A stretch of 64,000 nucleotides of DNA from Sulfurihydrogenibium sp. YO3AOP1 (GTDB lineage: Bacteria; Aquificota; Aquificia; Aquificales; Hydrogenothermaceae): contig NC_010730.1 of NCBI RefSeq assembly GCF_000020325.1, positions 422,001 to 486,000 of the forward strand, in the 5' to 3' direction. Below the pieces are notes generated by a model that saw nothing but the letters and a program-made list of their open reading frames with translations, did no database searches and was not told where the DNA came from. This document shows, piece after piece, positions 1-7,996 of the stretch. Each line of letters starts with the position of its first letter. Position 1 is the first letter of the stretch. The position numbers and the translations under genes are program-made.

Positions 1-224
1 GCTTCTTTGTTATGAATATACTTACTTCCTATTGGCCTTCCGTCTTTTAGTTTTACATAGTTAGGATATCTGTATCCTGTTCCAACGGAGGATACAACCC
101 CCAAACATCCATGCTTAGAAACATTGCCTGCCAAATTTTCCCACGATATACCAACGCCCATTCCGCCTTGAATTATTGGATATTCAAATTCATATTTTCC
201 TATTCTTAAACTTGGTAAGCCCAT
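1..224 (-). CDS. Nitronate monooxygenase / 2-nitropropane dioxygenase-like protein (N-terminal part only)
   Basis: Only the first 74 residues lie in the window; the gene runs off the left edge. It begins MGLPSLRIGKYEFEYPIIQG and continues GGMGVGISWENLAGNVSKHG, the N-terminal strand and GGMG phosphate-binding loop of the FMN-dependent nitronate monooxygenase / FabK-like TIM-barrel family. These proteins oxidise alkyl nitronates or, in relatives, reduce enoyl-ACP; the substrate cannot be told from this fragment. The start at 224 has an AGAGAGG ribosome site upstream. The small gene at 239-619 lies 14 bp upstream on the same strand, so the two are probably co-transcribed. The family call is fairly firm; the reaction is inference. 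Confidence 0.75.
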   Translation of the reverse strand, partial: MGLPSLRIGKYEFEYPIIQGGMGVGISWENLAGNVSKHGCLGVVSSVGTGYRYPNYVKLKDGRPIGSKYIHNKE

Positions 225-238
225 TTTAAAACCTCTCT

Positions 239-619
239 TTAATCGATTTCTGGTAAAGCCTTTTTAGCCTTTAACATATTTAATATATTTCTGTATAAAT
301 CTGGTTCACCTGCTTCAAAAGCCAATGTATCTATTATATACTGATTCTTGCTTTTATATCCTTTTGCTATAAAATCTGCTATGAAAGAGCCTTCTCTTCT
401 CTTATGTTCATAAGCTACCGTCCCAATGACTCCAATATCAGATTTGTTTATTTTGTAAACAATATCCATGCCAAGAACATTTTTTACTGCAAAATTAGAA
501 AGTATATGCTCTTCTACCGCTTTTTTTATCTGCATTTCTTCATCATTTTCATCAATAGCTTTCTCTTTATTTTCTTCTGGATTTTCTTCAAAATTCCCAA
601 ACTTAACTATTTTTGCCAT
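239..619 (-). CDS. Hypothetical protein, 126 aa
   Basis: I do not recognise this gene. The protein is soluble, with an acidic, lysine-rich N-terminal stretch (residues about 9-35) and then a mixed alpha/beta region containing DIVYKINKSDIGVIGTVAYE. No signal peptide, membrane segment, cysteine cluster or catalytic motif is visible. The ATG at 619 has a GAGGGG ribosome site. It ends 14 bp before the nitronate monooxygenase-like gene, so the pair probably forms an operon. Coding status is supported by length, ribosome site and tight spacing, not by homology. Confidence 0.6.
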   Translation of the reverse strand: MAKIVKFGNFEENPEENKEKAIDENDEEMQIKKAVEEHILSNFAVKNVLGMDIVYKINKSDIGVIGTVAYEHKRREGSFIADFIAKGYKSKNQYIIDTLAFEAGEPDLYRNILNMLKAKKALPEID

Positions 620-699
620 TCTCTACCCCTCTTTAAAAATATCATTTAGATCAAATTCTAAACACTGTTTTTTTTAGCTAATGCTGGCATGTTAATCAC

Positions 700-2007
700 C
701 TATATTTCATTTTTAAAAGATTCTCTTATAAATAAAGTAGTAAGAAAACATATAAATGCAACCACAGAGAGATAAACAGCCGGAGAGTATAAAATACCCG
801 TTTTTTGAATTAGAAGCGTAGCAACCATAGGAACTGTTCCGCCAAATATTCCAAGAGATATGTTATATCCAACAGAAAATGCAGTATTTCTTACATCCGG
901 TGGAAAGTTTTCTACCAAAAATGTAGGAAGTATAGACATAAACAGTGATGATATTACAGCAAACGCAACATGAGACATTACAATGATACTAATATCACCT
1001 GATAGAATTGCTTTAAATAAAAATACAGAAGCCGCTGAATATAAAAACGTAGATGCTAATAAAAATGGCTTTCTACCATACTTGTCTGACAAATGAGCTG
1101 TAATAGGTATTAAAATTATCAAAACAAACATCGCAAAGCTGTTTATAAACAAAGCCTTTGACATCTCAATTTTCAGTATTTTACTATAAAACGTTGGCAT
1201 ATATACAAATAATAAGAAAAACGCTACACCTTGTAAGCTACTATAGATAATAGAGATTAAAAACTCTTTTGGATGGTGTATGAATGTTTTCAGTAGTGGA
1301 TTTTTTGTTTTGTTTTCTTCCTCTATTGCTAAAAATTCCGGTGTTTCTGATGTGTTTTTTCTAATGTATATTCCTACTATAGCTAATACTATCCCAAATA
1401 AAAATCCAACTCTCCAACCCCAATCAAGTAAAGTTTCTTTATCGAAAATAGAAGTTAAAAACGCTCCCATCAAAGAGCCAAACATAATTCCAATTACAGC
1501 ACCAAGTAAATTTATACTTCCAAAAAAGCCTCTTCTGTCTTTTGGTGCATGCTCTACCACAAACGTAACGGAAGTTGTATACTCTCCACCTGTTGACAGC
1601 CCTTGAAGTATCCTAAAAAAAGTAAGTAATATTGGAGCTAAAATCCCAATCTGCTGATAGGTTGGAAGTAGTCCTATCAAAAATGTTGGTATAGCCATCA
1701 AAAAGATAGAAAGTATCAAAGCCTTTTTTCTTCCGTACTTATCGCCTATATATCCAAACAAGACAGAGCCAAGAGGTCTAAAGAAAAAACCTACAGCAAA
1801 CGCCCCAAATGATGCAAGAAGTGATACTGTTTCGTTTTCTGATGGGAAGAATAACTGAGATAAAATTACAGCAAGATAGCCATATAAAGTAAAATCATAC
1901 CATTCTAAAATATTCCCAATCATTCCGGAAAAAGCTACATTCTTATTAGATGCCAATTTTCTTATCACCTCTAAGCTTTTTTTTATATAATTTAAAAATT
2001 TTAGCAT
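700..2007 (-). CDS. MFS transporter, metabolite:H+ symporter type
   Basis: A 435-residue inner-membrane protein with about twelve hydrophobic segments. GNILEWYDFTLYGYLA near residue 35 is the signature of the metabolite:H+ symporter branch of the major facilitator superfamily (relatives of ProP, ShiA and KgtP). The MFS loop 2-3 motif appears as GYIGDKYGRKKAL and is repeated in the second half as HLSDKYGRKPFLLA. It should import a polar organic solute with protons; the substrate cannot be predicted. The assigned ATG at 2007 has no clear ribosome site. It stands alone: a dispersed repeat holding an IS110 element lies upstream. Confidence 0.85.
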   Translation of the reverse strand: MLKFLNYIKKSLEVIRKLASNKNVAFSGMIGNILEWYDFTLYGYLAVILSQLFFPSENETVSLLASFGAFAVGFFFRPLGSVLFGYIGDKYGRKKALILSIFLMAIPTFLIGLLPTYQQIGILAPILLTFFRILQGLSTGGEYTTSVTFVVEHAPKDRRGFFGSINLLGAVIGIMFGSLMGAFLTSIFDKETLLDWGWRVGFLFGIVLAIVGIYIRKNTSETPEFLAIEEENKTKNPLLKTFIHHPKEFLISIIYSSLQGVAFFLLFVYMPTFYSKILKIEMSKALFINSFAMFVLIILIPITAHLSDKYGRKPFLLASTFLYSAASVFLFKAILSGDISIIVMSHVAFAVISSLFMSILPTFLVENFPPDVRNTAFSVGYNISLGIFGGTVPMVATLLIQKTGILYSPAVYLSVVAFICFLTTLFIRESFKNEI

Positions 2008-2200
2008 ATGTTAGGTAGGAGGTTAATGTATCTAAAAAGGGTGTTCCAAATTCTAACTAAGTCTAAAAATTAATCAACCATATTAACGTCATTATGTAGC
2101 CGTGCGAAGAATCTCCGTTCTTTTACCTCTCACTTACTCACTTTCTTTAAAATGAGGAGATCCTTCGGACTAAAGTCCTCAGGATGTTCTATGTTAAATG

Positions 2201-3181
2201 TCAAGTACAAAAATTTTCATCAAATGGTCTTCTGCTTTTTAATACACCATATGCCTGCCTTAATAACTTATGTGCTACAGCTACTAATGCTAACTTTTTA
2301 GCCTTACCTTTACTTACTAATCTTTCGTATAATTCTCTGCAGTATTTGTTAAACCTTATTGCTGATAATGCTGCCATGTATAATATTTTCCTTGCATATG
2401 GATTTCCCATCTTTTTTATTGAACCACTTTTCTTTACACTCGTTCCACTTTCATGTATACCCGGACTGATTCCTATAAAACTTGATGCATCTTTTACACT
2501 CTTAAATCTTTCAAAATTTCCATATACTGATATTATCATTCCTATAGTCCTATCACTTATACCGGGTATACTTTTTAAAAGTTTGTATTCCTCTTGATAA
2601 TTCTTCTTAGACAATTCTTTTATCTCTTTCTCAAGTTCTTTTATGTTTTTTTCTATTTTTCTAATTAGCTCATCGTAATATTCTAAATTCTCTTTCAATT
2701 TTTTCATTGGTACATAGGTTAATGATTCTCTTCTTAGCATTGTAAGCTGCTGTTGTAGGTCTTCTAATATCTTTAGTTTTACTTCAATTTCTTTTTCTAC
2801 ATCTGATTTTGGTTTATAAAGCTCTCCATCGAAAAACGTTCTTCCATATTCTGCAATAAAGAATGAATCAGCTTTATCTGTTTTGACTCTTGTCATTTTA
2901 GCTTCCATAAATTTCTTTATTGAAAATGGATTTATTACTGCTACATTATAGTCATTTTCATACAGATAATTAGCAAGCTTTAAATGGTAAACTCCTGTAT
3001 GCTCCATTATGATAAGCATATCTGACTTTTTAAACTTCTTAAGGTAAGGCTTTACTTTCATTTCAAACTCAACTGGGTCAGATTTAACTTCAAAATTTTC
3101 TTTCTTGTTATCATACAAAACTGTAGCAGTGAATGAGTTTTTAGATACATCAATTCCTATGACTATTTTGTAGCCATTCAT
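2201..3181 (-). CDS. IS110-family recombinase (transposase), 326 aa
   Basis: Catalyses RNA-guided insertion of the element. The N-terminal RuvC-like domain shows the DEDD residues: D11 in GIDVSKNSF, E60 in IIMEHTGVYH, D102 and D105 in VKTDKADSFF. A coiled coil spans about 130-195. The C-terminal Tnp domain has PGISDRT, then GISPGIHESGTSVKKSG with the probable catalytic Ser245, and KMGNPYARKIL. Length is normal for the family. An upstream ATG at 3199 is in frame, but its first codons are the AAAGGAGGT ribosome site of the ATG at 3181, so 3181 is the real start. The gene is intact, so the element may be active. Confidence 0.93.
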   Translation of the reverse strand: MNGYKIVIGIDVSKNSFTATVLYDNKKENFEVKSDPVEFEMKVKPYLKKFKKSDMLIIMEHTGVYHLKLANYLYENDYNVAVINPFSIKKFMEAKMTRVKTDKADSFFIAEYGRTFFDGELYKPKSDVEKEIEVKLKILEDLQQQLTMLRRESLTYVPMKKLKENLEYYDELIRKIEKNIKELEKEIKELSKKNYQEEYKLLKSIPGISDRTIGMIISVYGNFERFKSVKDASSFIGISPGIHESGTSVKKSGSIKKMGNPYARKILYMAALSAIRFNKYCRELYERLVSKGKAKKLALVAVAHKLLRQAYGVLKSRRPFDENFCT

Positions 3182-3220
3182 AAGAATACCTCCTTTCATA
3201 AAATACTTGACATGAAAGAA

Positions 3221-3366
3221 ACTTCCTGATAACCTATCATCGTAGTTAAATACAGGCTTAAAAGCCTAATGTTCTGATTCAGGTTTTAGGAAGTAGAGGA
3301 AGGACAGTTTAAAACATCCTGAGCGGTCTTAAAAGACCAATGACAGTCACTTGATCTGTCCTTCCT
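3221..3366 (-). ncRNA. Putative IS110 bridge RNA (target-binding and donor-binding loops)
   Basis: Read on the minus strand, two large stem-loops follow each other. The first closes with an 11-bp stem (3356-3366 with 3297-3307) and is capped by a GGTCTT/AAGACC hairpin at 3325-3338. The second closes with ACTTCCT/AGGAAGT (3288-3294 with 3221-3227) plus AACCT/AGGTT and is capped by AGGCTT/AAGCCT at 3254-3267. The internal-loop arms of the first carry TGACTGTCAT and CTCAGGATG, which match the two halves of the reconstructed target. Those of the second carry AGAACATT and CTACGATG, which match the element's own two ends, the latter with one G-T pair. This is the layout described for IS621-type bridge RNAs. 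The true RNA ends are not known. Confidence 0.85.
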
Positions 3367-3498
3367 TTTTTCTCTCATGTCTATAATTATTATAAAATCT
3401 TATTCTCTTATAGTTTAAAAAATTTTTGGTATATTTAATATACAATGACAGTCAAAGGTGAAGTTATATTTACAACTTAAAAAAATTTTAGAACACTC

Positions 3499-3586
3499 TC
3501 TTTTAAAAAGTTGAAAATTCTTATTCAAAGCATTTATTGTATAATAAAGATGCAAGATTTCCTAATACTCAGAAAGGAGCTATTTC
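3499..3586 (+). promoter_or_regulatory. Likely promoter of the polyprenyl synthase gene
   Basis: A perfect TATAAT lies at 3540-3545. The nearest TTGAAA (3511-3516) is 23 bp upstream, too far for an ideal -35, so only the -10 is supported. The AAAGGAGC ribosome site precedes the TTG start at 3587. Nothing else is visible in this gap. Confidence 0.35.
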
Positions 3587-4540
3587 TTGTTTAATTTTGA
3601 TAAAGCATATTTTGAAAAAGTAATGTATCAGCATTTAGATAGTAATGTTAATTTCATACTTCAAGTAGGCAAATACATTATAGACAGCGGTGGCAAGAGA
3701 GTTAGACCTTATCTTGTTTTGAAATTTTCTAAAATAATGAAAAATAAAAATGAAGAAAAAGACTATATCTTGGCAGCTGCTTTAGAATATCTTCATACAG
3801 CATCCCTTCTTCATGATGATGTTGTAGATGGCTCACAATTAAGACGCGGAAAGCCTACAGCTAATAGAATTTTTGGAAATGACACAACTGTTTTAACCGG
3901 TGATTATTTGTATGCCAATGCACTTTATCTCTTTTCTATCCATGGCAATATAGATATGATTAAAAACGTAAGCCAAACAGTCAAAAAAATGGCTGAAGGA
4001 CAGCTTTTAGAACTAAAAAAAATTGCTGACTTTGATATAACATTACAAGAGTATTACTCCATCTTAGAAGGAAAAACTGCAGCACTGTTTGGAAGTTGCT
4101 GTTATGTTGGTACAGCACTTGGAACAGATAATGAGACTTTAAAACAAAAAGCTTTTGAGTATGGTTTAAATATCGGTATGGCATTTCAAATTGTAGATGA
4201 TTTATTAGATTACACAGGAAAAGAGGAAAAAACCGGAAAGTCTATAATGAATGATTTAAGAGAGGGAAAAATAACATACCCTTTGATTGCTGTAAGAGAA
4301 AAACTATCTGCAAAAGAGAAAGAATTTATAAAATCAGTTTTGTTAAACAAAAATCCGGATACTGAAGATTTATTAAAAGTTAAAAATATTGTAGAAAGCT
4401 ACGGTGGAATAGAAGAGACTAAACAAAAGGCAAAAGACTTTGTAGATAAAGCAATAGAAAGTTTAAGAGTTTTTGGAAACAGTGAAGATGTTGAGGAATT
4501 GGAAAGTTTAGCTAAATTTATAATTGAAAGAGAAGTGTGA
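3587..4540 (+). CDS. Long-chain polyprenyl diphosphate synthase
   Basis: A 317-residue trans-prenyltransferase that should extend an allylic diphosphate with isopentenyl diphosphate to make the quinone side chain. GGKRVRPYLVLKF is followed by the first aspartate-rich motif HDDVVDGSQLRRGKPTAN (around residue 83) and the second, QIVDDLLDYTG (around residue 206), which bind Mg-diphosphate. The start is TTG at 3587 behind AAAGGAGC. Length and motifs fit the octaprenyl/heptaprenyl group (IspB/HepT-like), and menaquinone-type respiration in this organism makes that role likely. Chain length cannot be set from sequence alone. Confidence 0.9.
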   Translation: MFNFDKAYFEKVMYQHLDSNVNFILQVGKYIIDSGGKRVRPYLVLKFSKIMKNKNEEKDYILAAALEYLHTASLLHDDVVDGSQLRRGKPTANRIFGNDTTVLTGDYLYANALYLFSIHGNIDMIKNVSQTVKKMAEGQLLELKKIADFDITLQEYYSILEGKTAALFGSCCYVGTALGTDNETLKQKAFEYGLNIGMAFQIVDDLLDYTGKEEKTGKSIMNDLREGKITYPLIAVREKLSAKEKEFIKSVLLNKNPDTEDLLKVKNIVESYGGIEETKQKAKDFVDKAIESLRVFGNSEDVEELESLAKFIIEREV

Positions 4541-4552
4541 TATAAGTGAGAA

Positions 4553-4672
4553 TAGAATAGGTGTTGGATTAAGAATTGGCAAATGTTAATTAAGGAGATC
4601 CCTCGGGCTTACATTCTTAGGATGACAAGGAAAGGTAAGCTTACGAAAATTTTTACAACTCTCTCATAAATA
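4553..4672. repeat. Dispersed repeat, copy 2, single-module and diverged
   Basis: The block contains GGAGATCCCTCGGGC, then CTTAGGATGACAAGG and GGTAAGCTTACGAAAATTTT. Read in inverse, it matches the first part of the copy at 20706-20901 (which has AATTTTCGTAAGCTTACC). The second hairpin module is absent. It fills the gap between the polyprenyl synthase gene and panD. Confidence 0.65.
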
Positions 4673-4747
4673 TATGACATTAAATCTTGCATGATTTAAA
4701 AAATTTTGCTAACTTCTTCTGTCAAAAAGTAAAGATAGGAGGCATTG

Positions 4748-5152
4748 ATGTATAGAACATTACTAAAATCTAAGGTTCATAGAATAAAAATAACCGGTGC
4801 AGACTTGCATTATGAAGGAAGTCTTACATTAGATGAAGAAATAATGGAAGCTGCAAATTTAATTCCGTTTGAAAAGATAGAAGTTTATAACGTAAACAAT
4901 GGTCAAAGATTTTCAACATATGTAATCCCTGGAGTTAGATATTCAGGAGAATGCATCTTAAACGGAGCGGCAGCAAGATTAGGTCATTATGGGGATATTA
5001 TAATAATTGCATCGTATGCAGCAGTAAACGAGAAAGATTTAGAAAGCTTCAAAGTAAATCTTGTTTACATAGATGAAAACACAAATACAATCAAAGAAAA
5101 GAAAGAAGTATTGGCATTAAACTCTAAAGTTTTAGCTAAAACTAACGAATAG
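4748..5152 (+). CDS. panD: Aspartate 1-decarboxylase
   Basis: Makes beta-alanine from aspartate for pantothenate and coenzyme A. The 134-residue proenzyme carries the self-cleavage site [11 protein letters not shown] with Gly24-Ser25, where Ser25 becomes the catalytic pyruvoyl group. Other family motifs present are [13 protein letters not shown] and [16 protein letters not shown]. An in-frame TTG at 4745 is possible, but the AGGAGG at 4737-4742 is well spaced only for the ATG at 4748, and PanD proteins normally begin this way. It opens the long forward gene block; the next gene starts 18 bp downstream. Confidence 0.96.
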   Translation: MYRTLLKSKVHRIKITGADLHYEGSLTLDEEIMEAANLIPFEKIEVYNVNNGQRFSTYVIPGVRYSGECILNGAAARLGHYGDIIIIASYAAVNEKDLESFKVNLVYIDENTNTIKEKKEVLALNSKVLAKTNE

Positions 5153-5170
5153 TAAAGTAGGTGATTAACA

Positions 5171-6514
5171 ATGAGATATAAATTCATAATACTATTGGTT
5201 TTGATAGGGTTTTTAATACAATCTTGCTCCGTTCAAGTTAAAGAGAAGAAAAGCTCTACTTTCAAAGATACATATAAACTAAAGACTGTCGTAAAAAACG
5301 AAAATAAAGAAAAAATTGAGTCAAAAACATCAGAGAGTAATAACACAAAAAATGAAGTCTTAATAGCCATTACAGAAGAAGATGAAAATTTTATCAAAAA
5401 AGAAGCATCTGCATTAAACATGCAAATTCCGGATGATAAAGATATAGATTATTTTATAGATTACTTTACAACGACAAAAAAATACTTTACAGAAAATGCT
5501 CTCAAAAGAGCAAACTACTTTATGCCAATGGTAAGAAAAATTTTTAGACAGGAAGGACTACCGGAAGAATTGGCATATCTTGCGGTTGTTGAAAGCGGCT
5601 TTAATCCTTTTGCTACATCTTCTGCAAATGCAGCCGGAATTTGGCAGTTTATTCCATCTACCGGTAGAAGGTTTGGATTAAGAATAGATGATTACATCGA
5701 TGAAAGAAGAGATCCATACAAATCTACAATAGCAGCTGCAAAATATTTAAAGACTTTATACAACATGTTTGGTAGTTGGGAGCTTGCAATTGCAGCATAC
5801 AACTGCGGAGAAAAATGTGTTGCAAAAAGATTAGAATCCTCGTCAGCCACATCTTTTTCTGAGATAAAAAATATCCTTCCATCACAAACAAAAGAGTATG
5901 TTCCAAGATTTTTTGCCATTCTTTTGATTGCTAACAATCCTGAAAAATATGGATTAGATGTTAAAACAAATATTTATGATGTTATTAATTTTACTGCCGA
6001 CAGAGAGATAAACTTAAATGACTTGGCGCAAGAGAAAAAAGTTGAATTTGATATTTTAAAATTCTACAATGCCCATTTAAAGAAAGATATAGCATTTGAA
6101 GGAATAAACATAAACCTTCCAAAGCTTGATTACGCTGCAACCTTTGACAGAAGATTCATAACAACACAGCCAATTGCTAAAAATAAAACCAGTGAAAATA
6201 GATATGTAGCAAAAACATCAAACCCTAAGCCTTCAACTGAACCTGCTCAAACAATTGTCTCCCAAACTCAGCCTCCTAAGAGTGAAAATAGTAGCGAATC
6301 TTTAATATCACTAATCAAAACATCTGAAAAACCGGAGATTGTTAAAACATCCTATAAGCCATCTTCAAATAAAGAAAATGTTTATATCGTTCAAAAAGGA
6401 GATACATTATTTAGCATTGCAAGAAAGTTTGGTGTATCTGTTGACGTTTTGAGAAATTTAAATAACTTAGAAGATAACAATATTAAAGTTGGACAGGAGC
6501 TATTGATTCCTTGA
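5171..6514 (+). CDS. mltD: Membrane-bound lytic transglycosylase, MltD-like lipoprotein
   Basis: A 447-residue cell-wall enzyme that cleaves peptidoglycan glycan strands. The signal peptide ends in a lipobox (LIQSC, Cys around 19), so it is lipid-anchored, probably facing the periplasm. A charged linker leads to the SLT (GH23) domain at about 120-240, with the catalytic Glu in VVESGFNPFATS, then AAGIWQFIPSTGRRFGL and AIAAYNCGE. After a Ser/Pro/Thr-rich linker the protein ends in one LysM repeat (YIVQKGDTLFSIARKFGVSV, about 403-447) that binds peptidoglycan. Its stop overlaps the TTG start of ispG by 4 bp. Confidence 0.9.
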   Translation: MRYKFIILLVLIGFLIQSCSVQVKEKKSSTFKDTYKLKTVVKNENKEKIESKTSESNNTKNEVLIAITEEDENFIKKEASALNMQIPDDKDIDYFIDYFTTTKKYFTENALKRANYFMPMVRKIFRQEGLPEELAYLAVVESGFNPFATSSANAAGIWQFIPSTGRRFGLRIDDYIDERRDPYKSTIAAAKYLKTLYNMFGSWELAIAAYNCGEKCVAKRLESSSATSFSEIKNILPSQTKEYVPRFFAILLIANNPEKYGLDVKTNIYDVINFTADREINLNDLAQEKKVEFDILKFYNAHLKKDIAFEGININLPKLDYAATFDRRFITTQPIAKNKTSENRYVAKTSNPKPSTEPAQTIVSQTQPPKSENSSESLISLIKTSEKPEIVKTSYKPSSNKENVYIVQKGDTLFSIARKFGVSVDVLRNLNNLEDNNIKVGQELLIP

Positions 6515-7572
6515 TAAACAGAAGAAAGACAAGACCAGTTTATGTAGGTAATGTTAAAATAGGCGATGGAGCACCGATAGTTGTCCAATCTATGACAGAC
6601 ACAAAAACGCATGACATAGAAGCAACTTTAAATCAGATAAATAGGCTTGCAAAAGCAGGTTGTGAAATTATAAGGGTAGCCGTTCCAAGAGAAGAGGATG
6701 CGTTAGCACTGCAAGAAATTGTAAAAAATTCTCCAATTCCGGTAATAGGTGATATACATTTTTCTCCAAGAATTGCCTTTTTATCTCTTGAAAGCGGTAT
6801 ACACGGAATCCGACTTAATCCGGGAAACATTAACGATAAAGGAAAAATTAAAGAAATCCTTCAAGAGTGTAAGAAAAAAAATATTGCAGTTAGACTTGGT
6901 GTTAACTCTGGTTCCTTGGAAGAAAGACTTCTTGAAAAGTATGGTTATCCGTCTGCTGAAGCCTTGGCAGAAAGTGCTTTGTACTGGTCAGAATTTTTTG
7001 AGTCTGTAGGTTTTACAAACTTTAAAGTTTCTATAAAAGGTTCTGACGTACTTCAAAATATAAAAGCAAATAAAATCTTTGCAGAAAAAACTGACATACC
7101 GCTTCATATAGGTATCACAGAAGCAGGGCCAGCAGGTAGAGGGTCTATAAAGTCAGCTGTCGGTATTGGCATTTTACTGTATGAGGGCATCGGAGATACA
7201 GTAAGGGTCTCTTTAACAGCAGACCCGGAGGAAGAGATAAAGGTAGTATATCAAATTCTTCAAGCACTGGATTTGAGAAGAAAAGGTGTTGAGATTGTAT
7301 CCTGTCCAACATGTGGAAGGATTGAGGTAAACTTGCCGGAAGTTGTCAAAAAAGTTGAAGAAAAATTAGAAGCGGTAGATAAACCTTTAAAGGTTGCAAT
7401 AATGGGATGCGTTGTCAATGCAATTGGAGAAGCGAAAGAAGCAGATATTGGGTTAGCATGTGGAAATAAATCAGCTATTTTATTTAAAAAAGGAGTTCCA
7501 ATCAAAAGAGTCTCTGAAGAAGAGATGGTAGAGGAGTTATTAAACGAAATTCAAAGAATGGATAATGAATAA
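6511..7572 (+). CDS. ispG: 4-hydroxy-3-methylbut-2-enyl diphosphate synthase
   Basis: Penultimate enzyme of the MEP isoprenoid pathway, using a [4Fe-4S] cluster to convert MEcPP to HMBPP. The 353-residue protein has the N-terminal TIM barrel (PIVVQSMTDTKTHD, IRLNPGNI) and the C-terminal cluster ligands SCPTCGR and MGCVVN, the usual three cysteines. It starts at TTG 6511 within the previous stop (TTGA overlap). Its last codons overlap the next gene by 8 bp, so translation is likely coupled. It is the bacterial short form, without the insert found in plants. Confidence 0.96.
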   Translation: MINRRKTRPVYVGNVKIGDGAPIVVQSMTDTKTHDIEATLNQINRLAKAGCEIIRVAVPREEDALALQEIVKNSPIPVIGDIHFSPRIAFLSLESGIHGIRLNPGNINDKGKIKEILQECKKKNIAVRLGVNSGSLEERLLEKYGYPSAEALAESALYWSEFFESVGFTNFKVSIKGSDVLQNIKANKIFAEKTDIPLHIGITEAGPAGRGSIKSAVGIGILLYEGIGDTVRVSLTADPEEEIKVVYQILQALDLRRKGVEIVSCPTCGRIEVNLPEVVKKVEEKLEAVDKPLKVAIMGCVVNAIGEAKEADIGLACGNKSAILFKKGVPIKRVSEEEMVEELLNEIQRMDNE

Positions 7573-7993
7573 GGAAATATTTTTATCTTATTTAGCCGGA
7601 ATGTTTGATAACTGTGGCAAACTTTCTTTAAAAAAAGATGGAAGAACAAAGAAAAGCATATATCCTGAGGTCATTTTAAGGTCTAAAAAGGAAGATTTTT
7701 TAATCCGGGTAAAAGAAGCATACGGCGGAACTCTTAGAAAAAACAAAAATTCTTATGTTTTAATCTTAACACACAAAAAAGCCAAAAATTTATTAAACGA
7801 CTTAAAAGATTTCTCTATTTTAAAAAAAAGAGAGATTGAGATAATACAGCAGATTTTTTCAAAACAATTTTCCGGTAAATTAGAAGAAAAAAGAAGAAGA
7901 AAATTGATTGAAGAGTTTTTATTTTTAGTTCAGCCTTCTGAAAGAAAATCTAAAAACAAAAAATGGTCTGTAAAATCTCTGTTGGAGGATTAA
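7565..7993 (+). CDS. Degenerate LAGLIDADG-like protein, 142 aa
   Basis: FLSYLAGMFDNCGKLSL at residues 6-22 resembles the LAGLIDADG helix of homing endonucleases (typical form YLAGLFDGDGSI), but the final acidic residue that binds the metal is replaced by Cys, so nuclease activity is doubtful. The rest (ILRSKKEDFLIRVKEAYGG, then a very basic C-terminus) fits the alpha-beta fold and DNA or RNA binding. It overlaps ispG by 8 bp and sits inside a core operon, not in an intron or intein. It may be a domesticated single-domain protein with a regulatory role. The similarity is by eye and the function is unknown. Confidence 0.6.
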   Translation: MNKEIFLSYLAGMFDNCGKLSLKKDGRTKKSIYPEVILRSKKEDFLIRVKEAYGGTLRKNKNSYVLILTHKKAKNLLNDLKDFSILKKREIEIIQQIFSKQFSGKLEEKRRRKLIEEFLFLVQPSERKSKNKKWSVKSLLED

Positions 7994-7996
7994 GGT

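Larger units (their letters stand above)
2187..3447 (-). mobile_element. IS110-family insertion sequence, complete, about 1.26 kb
   Basis: The element contains one DEDD/serine recombinase gene (2201-3181) with about 265 bp of structured non-coding DNA before it and only 14 bp after it. The trinucleotide ATG (CAT on the element's strand) is present at both edges (2184-2186 and 3445-3447), while the flanks together rebuild an intact copy of a dispersed repeat; that fixes the ends. There are no terminal inverted repeats, and apart from the shared ATG core there is no target duplication, as is normal for IS110. The long upstream end and short downstream end match the IS110 rather than the IS1111 group, and the upstream end carries a bridge-RNA-like structure. 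Confidence 0.9.
2039..3498. repeat. Dispersed palindromic repeat, copy 1, interrupted by the IS110 element
   Basis: The repeat starts with GGGTGTTCC at 2039 and ends with GAACACTC at 3498, so its tips are inverted repeats. Removing the IS110 element (2187-3447) joins CCTCAGGATG to ACAGTCAAAGG and restores about 200 bp that match, in inverse orientation, the copy at 18755-18970. Inside are two hairpin modules, one around 2105-2125 (GCGAAGAATCTCC) and one at 2155-2186 (GGAGATCCTTCGGAC onward). This is direct evidence of an insertion into a pre-existing repeat. Confidence 0.8.

Noticed and set aside
3182-3199. Upstream ATG at 3199 as the IS110 recombinase start
   Set aside because: Its first codons are the AAAGGAGGT ribosome site for the ATG at 3181, and the DEDD domain begins normally from 3181.
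7565-7993. Intein or intron endonuclease belonging to ispG
   Set aside because: ispG is complete and uninterrupted; the gene has its own start and overlaps by only 8 bp.
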